The notes under the pieces were generated by a model. It did not search any database. It had not been told where the DNA came from and saw only the letters and a list, made by a program, of their open reading frames with translations. A stretch of DNA of 64,000 nucleotides, from the NCBI RefSeq assembly GCF_900102075.1, contig NZ_FNAV01000011.1, positions 162,303 to 226,302 on the forward strand, given 5' to 3'. The position numbers and the translations under genes were made by a program. Numbering within the stretch: position 1 is the stretch's first letter; each line of letters begins with the position of its first letter. This DNA is from Salipiger thiooxidans (GTDB taxonomy: Bacteria > Pseudomonadota > Alphaproteobacteria > Rhodobacterales > Rhodobacteraceae). This document shows positions 58,515-64,000 of this stretch, piece after piece.

Positions 58515-59204
58515 ATGCCGGCCGATCAGCCCACCGTTCTGGTCGTCGAGGACGAGGCGGCGCAGCGCGAAGTGCTGCGCTACAATCTCGAAGCCGAGGG
58601 TTTCCGCGTCGCAGCCGCCGGCAACGGCGAAGAGGCACTGATGATGATGGACGAGGAGTCGCCCGACGTCATCGTGCTCGACTGGATGCTGCCCAACCTC
58701 TCGGGCATCGAGGTCTGTCGCCAGATCAAGACCCGCCCCGAGACCCGCGGCGTGCCCGTCATCATGCTTTCGGCCCGGTCCGAGGAAGTGGACCGGATAC
58801 GCGGCCTCGAGACCGGCGCCGACGATTACGTGGTGAAGCCCTACAGCCTGCGCGAGCTGATGGCGCGGGTGCGCGCGCAGCTGCGCAGGGCCCGTCCCGC
58901 CGCCGCCGGGCTGCGGCTCGAGTACGAGGACATCGTGCTCGACGCCGAGACCCACCGGGTCACCCGCGACGGGCAGGAGCTGAAGCTCGGTCCGACAGAG
59001 TTCCGGCTGCTCTCGACCTTCATGGAAAAGCCCGGCCGGGTCTGGTCGCGCGAGCAGCTGCTCGACCGCGTCTGGGGCCGCGACATCTACGTGGACACAC
59101 GCACCGTCGACGTCCACATCGGGCGGCTGCGCAAGGCGCTCGGGGTGCACGGCGGCGGCGACCCGCTCCGCACCGTCCGCGGCGCCGGCTACGCGCTGGG
59201 GTGA
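58515..59204 (+). CDS. phoB: Phosphate regulon response regulator PhoB
   Basis: PhoB is the transcription factor that PhoR phosphorylates. The protein has 229 residues. The receiver domain (1-120) has the phospho-acceptor D56 in VIVLDWMLPN and K106-type lysine in VVKPYS. The winged-helix domain has GPTEFRLLSTFMEKPGRVWSREQLLDRVWG and DTRTVDVHIGRLRKAL. AAAGGAGT lies upstream. The Pho box at 52891 makes this an autoregulated locus. Confidence 0.96.
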   Translation: MPADQPTVLVVEDEAAQREVLRYNLEAEGFRVAAAGNGEEALMMMDEESPDVIVLDWMLPNLSGIEVCRQIKTRPETRGVPVIMLSARSEEVDRIRGLETGADDYVVKPYSLRELMARVRAQLRRARPAAAGLRLEYEDIVLDAETHRVTRDGQELKLGPTEFRLLSTFMEKPGRVWSREQLLDRVWGRDIYVDTRTVDVHIGRLRKALGVHGGGDPLRTVRGAGYALG

Positions 59205-59508
59205 TCCAACTGTCCGGGCCTGTGCGGCCCGGCGGACGCTCCAGGGCATCTCCCGCACTGGCGGATTGCACGCCGGGCGGCGGGATGGTCGGCTACATGC
59301 CCGCCCCGGCAGTCAAAGTCATTGCCGAGCCCCAGGAACTGATGCCCGTGCCAAGCCCGAAGATTGATCACGTGCCGTGTCCCGCGGCAGCAGATCTGGT
59401 TCAGGCCTTCCAAGGTGCCCGCCGCAAGGGGCGTACTCCTGACGCTTTGCACCTCGCGAGGTCACTGGGTGACCTCGGGAAGTGAAGGCTGTCGCGCTGC
59501 GCGGGCTG
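59205..59508 (+). other. Gap after phoB, possible small ORF
   Basis: These 304 bp may hold a small gene. A frame from GTG 59201 (overlapping the phoB stop) or ATG 59285 runs to 59485. It ends VQAFQGARRKGRTPDALHLA and a few more residues, which looks protein-like, but there is no good ribosome site and I recognise no family. I see no clear phoB terminator. Confidence 0.25.
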
Positions 59509-60096
59509 TCACTTCTTCGATTTTTTCTTTTTCTTCTTGGACTTGCCGGATGTCTTTGCCGCGGCTTTCGCGGCCTTTGCGTCCTTGCTTTTCGGCTTGC
59601 CGTCCCTGGCTTTGGCCTTGGCGCCCTTGTCCTTGGCTCCCGTCTTCTTGGATTTCTTGGACTTGGCGGACGTCTTGTCCTTGGCATCGCCCGCCGCCGT
59701 CTTCTCGGCCTTGGCGGATTTCTTCGCTTTCTTGGAGGGCTTGGTCCTCTTGGCTGTCTTTGCCGACGCGACCTTGACCTCTTCGGGCGGGGCAACCGCC
59801 TCGGGCTCCGGCTCGCCAACGGCCTGCGGCTCTTCCATGGCCACGGCTTCTGACTTGGCCGTCACCTCGGGCGTTGGCGCGCTTCCAAGCCCGGCGGCGG
59901 CCGCGTCGAGCATCTCCTCGGCGGCGGCGATCAGCATCCGGGCGCGGATGAGCTGGACGCGGGGCAGGGCGGTCAGGCGCTCGGCATCGGCCCGGGCGAG
60001 ATCGGCGGCACTCTGGATCCCCATTTCGCGCATCTTGGACGCGAGCGCGGGACCCACGCCGCGTATGTCAGTCAGGTTCGTCACTTCCATCTCCAT
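59509..60096 (-). CDS. Helix-hairpin-helix protein with histone H1-like tail
   Basis: This 195-residue protein starts at 60096 (MEMEVTNLTDIRGVGPAL). Residues 1-65 form a helix-hairpin-helix-type fold (LTDIRGVGPALASKMREMGIQSAADLARADAERL). A Glu/Pro linker (about 75-110) leads to a tail of about 85 residues made almost only of Lys, Ala, Ser and Thr, ending in a lysine run. The tail resembles eukaryotic H1 and bacterial AlgP/Hc1-type proteins. It probably binds DNA or RNA, perhaps as a nucleoid protein. It is divergent from rpsB. Confidence 0.75.
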   Translation of the reverse strand: MEMEVTNLTDIRGVGPALASKMREMGIQSAADLARADAERLTALPRVQLIRARMLIAAAEEMLDAAAAGLGSAPTPEVTAKSEAVAMEEPQAVGEPEPEAVAPPEEVKVASAKTAKRTKPSKKAKKSAKAEKTAAGDAKDKTSAKSKKSKKTGAKDKGAKAKARDGKPKSKDAKAAKAAAKTSGKSKKKKKKSKK

Positions 60097-60309
60097 GCAA
60101 ATTCGTGTCAGAATGCGCCCAGAGCCTGCCACCTGTCCAGCGACGCGCGCATGGGGGTTGCGCTCACACCGCTTTCCCCGTATAGGCGCGCCACATGAAC
60201 CCCGCAGGCGGGGTCGGGCCTTTGGGGGAGACATCCCCAAAGCGTCCACCGGTTGCCCCAAATGGGTCAAACCCCCGCCGAGGATATGAAACCGGAAAGG
60301 ATATAGGAC

Positions 60310-61077
60310 ATGGCTCTTCCCGAGTTCACCATGCGTCAGCTGCTTGAAGCCGGCGTTCACTTCGGCCACCAGACGCAGCGCTGGAACCCCCGCATGGGCG
60401 AGTTCATCTACGGTGCGCGCAACGGCATCCACATTCTCGACCTGACCCAGACCGTGCCGATGCTCGACGCGGCTCTGAAGGCGATCCGCGACACCGTCGC
60501 CAAGGGCGGCCGCGTGCTCTTCGTCGGCACCAAGCGCCAGGCAGCTGCTCCGATCGCCGAAGCCGCCGAGAAATGCGCCCAGTACTACATGAACCACCGC
60601 TGGCTGGGCGGCACGCTCACCAACTGGCAGACCGTGTCGCAGTCGATCGCACGCCTCAAGTCGATCGACGAGCAGATGGACACCGGCGCGGAAGGCCTCA
60701 CCAAGAAAGAGCGCCTCGGCATGGAGCGTGACCAGCAGAAGCTTCAGGCTTCGCTCGGCGGTATCCGCGAAATGGGCGGCCTGCCCGACATGCTCTTCGT
60801 CATCGACGTGAAGAAAGAGCAGCTCGCCATCGCGGAAGCCAAGAAGCTGGGCATCCCGGTCGTCGCCATCGTCGACACCAACTGCTCGCCCGACGGTGTG
60901 GACTACATCATCCCCGGCAACGATGACGCCGCACGCGCCATCTCGCTCTACTGCGACCTCGTCAGCCGCGCGGCCCTGGACGGCATGACCGGCCAGATGG
61001 AAGCTGCTGGCGTCGACCTCGGCGCCCTGGAAGACGCGCCGGCAGAAGAGCTGCTGGCGGGCGCCCAGCAGGGCTGA
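60310..61077 (+). CDS. rpsB: 30S ribosomal protein S2
   Basis: S2 joins the small ribosomal subunit late and helps recruit S1. The protein has 255 residues. The signatures are [37 protein letters not shown] and [52 protein letters not shown] lies before the ATG. It is followed by tsf in the usual rpsB-tsf operon. Confidence 0.98.
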   Translation: MALPEFTMRQLLEAGVHFGHQTQRWNPRMGEFIYGARNGIHILDLTQTVPMLDAALKAIRDTVAKGGRVLFVGTKRQAAAPIAEAAEKCAQYYMNHRWLGGTLTNWQTVSQSIARLKSIDEQMDTGAEGLTKKERLGMERDQQKLQASLGGIREMGGLPDMLFVIDVKKEQLAIAEAKKLGIPVVAIVDTNCSPDGVDYIIPGNDDAARAISLYCDLVSRAALDGMTGQMEAAGVDLGALEDAPAEELLAGAQQG

Positions 61078-61118
61078 TCCGCGCGCTGTCGCGAAAGCGT
61101 CACGCAAGCATGACATGA

Positions 61119-61148
61119 GCGGCAAGGCCCGGGGCAGGGCCTGCCGCA
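61119..61148 (+). terminator. Intercistronic hairpin rpsB-tsf
   Basis: GCGGCAAGGCCC pairs with GGGCCTGCCGC with one bulge, and has no T-run. It lies 30 bp before the tsf start and may attenuate or stabilise the rpsB part of the transcript. Confidence 0.45.
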
Positions 61149-61176
61149 CAAGACCATTCGAGAGGGAGCCAAGCAC

Positions 61177-62052
61177 ATGGCGATCACTGCTGCACAGGTT
61201 AAAGAACTGCGCGAGATGACTGGCGCAGGCATGATGGATGCCAAGAAGGCGCTGACCGAAACCGACGGCGACATGGAAGCCGCTGTTGACTGGCTGCGTA
61301 CCAAAGGTCTTGCCAAAGCCGCCAAGAAGTCAGACCGCACCGCCGCTGAAGGCCTCGTCGCCGTTCAGGTCAGCGGTGGCACCGGCGTCGCCGTCGAGGT
61401 GAACGCAGAGACCGACTTCGTCGCCAAGAACGCCGAGTTCCAGGCCATGGTCGGCGACATCGCCACCGCCGCCATCGGCGTTACGACCGTCGAAGAACTG
61501 GCCGATGCCGAGATCGAAGGCAAGAAGGTCTCCGAGCAGATCACCGACAAGATCGCCAAGATCGGCGAGAACATGACCCTGCGCCGCATGGCGAAGGTCG
61601 AGGGCGAGCTCGTGGCAACCTACGTCCACAACGCCGCTGCCCCCGGCATGGGCCAGATCGGTGTGCTCGTGGCCCTGAACGGCGGTGACGAGGCGTTTGG
61701 CAAGCAGGTCGCGATGCACATCGCTGCTGCCAACCCGGCGTCGCTCTCGGCTGCGGATCTCGACCAGGCCGTGGTCGAGAAAGAGCGTCAGGTGCAGATC
61801 GACATCGCGCGCGAGTCCGGCAAGCCGGAAGCCGTCATCGAGAAGATGATCGAAGGCCGCATGAAGAAGTTCCTCGGCGAAGTGACCCTGCTGGGTCAGC
61901 AGTTCGTCATCAACCCCGACGTGACCGTCGAGCAGGCCGCGAAAGAGGCCGGCGCGAGCATCGTGGGCTTCGTGCGCATGCAGGTCGGCGAAGGCATCGA
62001 GAAGAAGACCGAAGACTTCGCAGCCGAAGTGGCCAAGGCCGCTCAGGGCTGA
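61177..62052 (+). CDS. tsf: Translation elongation factor Ts
   Basis: EF-Ts recycles EF-Tu by exchanging GDP. The protein has 291 residues. The N-terminal signature [18 protein letters not shown] is at 10-27, and [13 protein letters not shown] at 69-81 is the TDFV motif that contacts EF-Tu. AGGGAG lies 10 nt before the ATG. It ends with two hairpins and a strong terminator. Confidence 0.97.
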   Translation: MAITAAQVKELREMTGAGMMDAKKALTETDGDMEAAVDWLRTKGLAKAAKKSDRTAAEGLVAVQVSGGTGVAVEVNAETDFVAKNAEFQAMVGDIATAAIGVTTVEELADAEIEGKKVSEQITDKIAKIGENMTLRRMAKVEGELVATYVHNAAAPGMGQIGVLVALNGGDEAFGKQVAMHIAAANPASLSAADLDQAVVEKERQVQIDIARESGKPEAVIEKMIEGRMKKFLGEVTLLGQQFVINPDVTVEQAAKEAGASIVGFVRMQVGEGIEKKTEDFAAEVAKAAQG

Positions 62053-62102
62053 GGTCCAACACCATAGGGGCCCCGCTGAGATGCGGGGTCCCCGAAATGC
62101 AA

Positions 62103-62131
62103 GGAGCCGCCCAAACGGGCGGCTCCTTTTT
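62103..62131 (+). terminator. Terminator after tsf
   Basis: GGAGCCGCCC (62103-62112) pairs perfectly with GGGCGGCTCC (62117-62126), loop AAAC, followed by TTTTT. A second stem, GGGGCCCCGC with GCGGGGTCCCC, lies just upstream at about 62067-62093. Confidence 0.92.
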
Positions 62132-62545
62132 AGGTTCCGGACCCCCACATAAGTTGGGGATGACGTGAGGACCGGAATAGGTGTCGGACCGACTCATGCA
62201 AAAATTTCACGAACCAGGCCCGACGTCGGTTTTCACCGGAGAGACACGCAGGGCCCCCGAAATGGCGGAGGGTGCGTTTCCCATGCTCCATGGCCAAAGC
62301 CACCACTCACGGAACGTTCTCACAGTCGCAATTTTGGAGCGATGATGAAAGTGGCTAGTTCGTGCCAACGCAGAATTTCGTCAAATTAGCGCACTAAACG
62401 ACAATAGATTTGGCTTTTCTAAATCTAAGAAACGAAAAAACTGAATTTAATGCGGGAACATTTTGCCAAACGCGCAACCTGAGGTTACGATCCGCCGACT
62501 CGACGAGAAAGTTCAGTTTCGTGTGTGTGAATATGAGTCGCACAA
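62132..62545. other. Intergenic region tsf to luxR
   Basis: These 414 bp have no gene I can support. From about 62320 to 62545 the base composition is far more AT-rich than the rest of the window. The stretch lies downstream of two convergent genes, where a promoter would not be needed. It may be foreign DNA or a decayed gene; I see no clear coding frame. Confidence 0.4.
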
Positions 62546-63313
62546 TCAGAGATCGATGATGAACATCTGGTTCTGAAAGGCTGCCTTGGCCACGGCCTGG
62601 GCCGTGGTCTCGACGTTCAGCGCTTCTCGGGCGAGCCTCAGATGCTTTTCGATCGTGGCCTGCGTCAGGCCCATGATCGCCGCAATGTCCTGCATCGTCT
62701 TGCCATCTCCGACCCATTCGAGCGCCTCGCGCTGACGTTTGGTCAAGGACTGGTTGGGCGGAACGTAGGGCAGGGTGAGGATCTTGAGGTGCAGGACATT
62801 GTTCATGAGGATGATGTCATCTCCATGTTCGTCCCACATCGCGTCGACGTCGGCCTGTTCGGTTCCGGCTTTTGCCGTCAACGCAATCGCGCCTTTCGCG
62901 CGACTCGAAACCGACTTGAAGCTTACAGAATAGCCCGCGCGGACATTCTTGCCTAAATTGAAGTCTATGACGCGGCGCTCGGCGTTGCCGACGTTCCCTT
63001 GTGCAAGCATTTCCGCCAGAACGCGCCACGAACAGGCGCCTTCGTGCTCGAGTGCCCAATTCACCATGGGGGCATGGTGGTAGAGACCCTGGCCGATGAA
63101 CACGTCGGTGTAGTCGGTGCTGTGGTTGGTCAGCAGCACGAAGTCGTTCGGATCGCCGAGCGACGTGGTCGTGCGGTAGCGGGTGAAGCCGTAGAGCAGA
63201 CGGTCGAAGCCGTAGCCGGCCATCCGCTCGAGATGCATTTGCCAAAGTTCCTCGACGGTTCCGGCATTGGTCATCTCTGTGAGATGCGCCCGGATGCCAT
63301 CCGCGAGCGTCAT
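62546..63313 (-). CDS. LuxR-type regulator with autoinducer-binding domain
   Basis: This 255-residue regulator has an N-terminal autoinducer-binding-type domain (about 15-165; TSLGDPNDFVLLTNHSTDYTD, then HHAPMVNWALEHEGACSW) and a C-terminal LuxR helix-turn-helix starting at residue 189 (LTKRQREALEWVGDGKTMQDIA, then GLTQATIEKHLRLAREAL). No LuxI synthase is in the window, so it is a solo or responds to a distant synthase. The start at 63313 has TGGAGA upstream and overlaps the aroQ stop (ATGA), so it is translated with aroQ. Confidence 0.88.
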   Translation of the reverse strand: MTLADGIRAHLTEMTNAGTVEELWQMHLERMAGYGFDRLLYGFTRYRTTTSLGDPNDFVLLTNHSTDYTDVFIGQGLYHHAPMVNWALEHEGACSWRVLAEMLAQGNVGNAERRVIDFNLGKNVRAGYSVSFKSVSSRAKGAIALTAKAGTEQADVDAMWDEHGDDIILMNNVLHLKILTLPYVPPNQSLTKRQREALEWVGDGKTMQDIAAIMGLTQATIEKHLRLAREALNVETTAQAVAKAAFQNQMFIIDL

Positions 63314-63753
63314 TTCCGTGTCTCCAGATGGCTCAGCATCGCGTCCATCGCCAGCGTGTAGCCGCGCGCGCCGAAGCCGCAGATCACGCCGACCGCGACC
63401 CGAGCGATGTAGCTCTTGTGCCGGAACTCCTCGCGCGCGTGAACATTCGAGAGGTGCAACTCGATCGCCGGGATCTCGGCCGAGCTGATGGCGTCCATCA
63501 GGGCCAGCGAGGTGTGGGTGTAGGCGCCGGCGTTGAGGATCAGGCCGTCGAGCCGGCCGCGCGTCCCGTGGATCGCGTCGATCAGCGCGCCTTCGTGGTT
63601 GCTCTGTTCGAACTCCACGCCGACGCCGATCTTCTCGCCATGGGCGCGGCACATGCCTTCGACGTCGGCCAGCGTGGTGCGACCGTAGACCTCCGGCTGG
63701 CGCGTCCCGAGAAGGTTGAGGTTCGGACCGTTGAGGATCAGGAACCCTGGCAT
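63310..63753 (-). CDS. aroQ: 3-dehydroquinate dehydratase, type II
   Basis: AroQ converts 3-dehydroquinate to 3-dehydroshikimate in the shikimate pathway. The protein has 147 residues. It has the type II signature FLILNGPNLNLLGTRQPEVYG (catalytic Y near 23), FEQSNHEGALIDAIHGTR, LNAGAYTHTSLALMDAI and IELHLSNVHAREEFRH (catalytic H). The start at 63753 (MPGFLILNG) has TGGAGG about 8 nt upstream; the open frame beyond it is not coding-like. It is the first of an aroQ-luxR operon. Confidence 0.95.
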   Translation of the reverse strand: MPGFLILNGPNLNLLGTRQPEVYGRTTLADVEGMCRAHGEKIGVGVEFEQSNHEGALIDAIHGTRGRLDGLILNAGAYTHTSLALMDAISSAEIPAIELHLSNVHAREEFRHKSYIARVAVGVICGFGARGYTLAMDAMLSHLETRK

Positions 63754-64000
63754 GCGAATGACCTCCAAAAAGAATGGCCACCAGTTATCTCGCGATGCGC
63801 GCCGTTGTCCAGAAAGGAGCATCGCATTTTCCTTATTCCGGACCCGTCTGCGGCGCTTTGATCCTGCATTGGGCGTCGTCCGGGGCACGTCTCGGCGGGC
63901 GGGCGTGCCTCTGGTGCGTGTCGGTGGCGGGATCCACGAGGATTTCAGGGGGCCGACATGCACTAATTTGTTACATAATACTGATTATACGTAATACATC
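63754..64000 (-). promoter_or_regulatory. Region upstream of aroQ with AT-rich promoter-like end
   Basis: No gene is visible. The last 45 bp (63956-64000) are strongly AT-rich and hold TATAAT on the minus strand (63984-63989), inside an imperfect inverted repeat TTACATAAT/ATTATACGTAA (63971-63994). The -35 would lie near the window edge. It is about 230 bp from aroQ, so a long leader would be needed. Confidence 0.35.

Overview
This 64 kb window is a GC-rich chromosomal segment from an alphaproteobacterium, most probably a marine member of the Rhodobacterales (Rhodobacteraceae/Roseobacteraceae). The evidence is the gene content: a B12-dependent class II ribonucleotide reductase, a class II DAHP synthase, a fused cytochrome b561-YceI protein, a Hint-domain secreted protein, a GlxA-type regulator and a pstSCAB-phoUB locus. 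The genus cannot be fixed from sequence alone. There are no rRNA genes, insertion sequences, prophage genes or CRISPR arrays. One tRNA (proline, UGG) is present. Most genes are housekeeping.

Layout. 0-8.6 kb, minus strand: an Mla-type lipid transporter pair, alanine racemase, replicative helicase DnaB, the pyrimidine genes pyrE and pyrC with a decayed gene between them, and a cytochrome b561-YceI fusion. 8.7-13.2 kb, plus strand: fabD-fabG-acpP, then a sucrose-phosphorylase-like GH13 enzyme behind a LacI-type operator. 13.9-22.9 kb: a Hint/cadherin-repeat protein, trpE-ppiD, an aminotransferase, a divergent HxlR/quinone-oxidoreductase pair and gpt. 22.9-32.8 kb: fabI, pdxH, a double cold-shock protein, a DUF192 protein, tRNA-Pro, nrdJ with candidate NrdR boxes, an acyl-CoA synthetase facing an XRE-cupin regulator, and two small genes. 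32.9-38.3 kb: a complete branched-chain amino acid ABC transporter (livJ-G-F-H-M).

38.5-48.5 kb: a PQQ-type sugar dehydrogenase, a GlxA-family regulator, class II DAHP synthase, a DUF4174 protein, then a tight three-gene cassette (glycerol-3-phosphate dehydrogenase, HAD phosphatase, glucosylglycerol-phosphate synthase) divergent from galU. The cassette reads as a self-contained route to the osmolyte glucosylglycerol. The GH13 phosphorylase at 11.4 kb could be its degradative partner. 48.5-64 kb: a PAS_5 protein, yicC-gmk-gamma carbonic anhydrase, phoR, a ParB-like gene whose 3' end overlaps phoR antisense, a Pho box and pstSCAB-phoU-phoB, a helix-hairpin-helix protein with a histone-H1-like tail, rpsB-tsf, and a LuxR solo translationally coupled to aroQ.

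The most notable non-genic structure is a dispersed element with four copies. Each has a 22-bp box (TTCATCTTGCC-N4-AAACTCC), and two also have GC-rich hairpins. All four are intergenic, lie antisense to the flanking genes, and have the same end facing the next gene's start.
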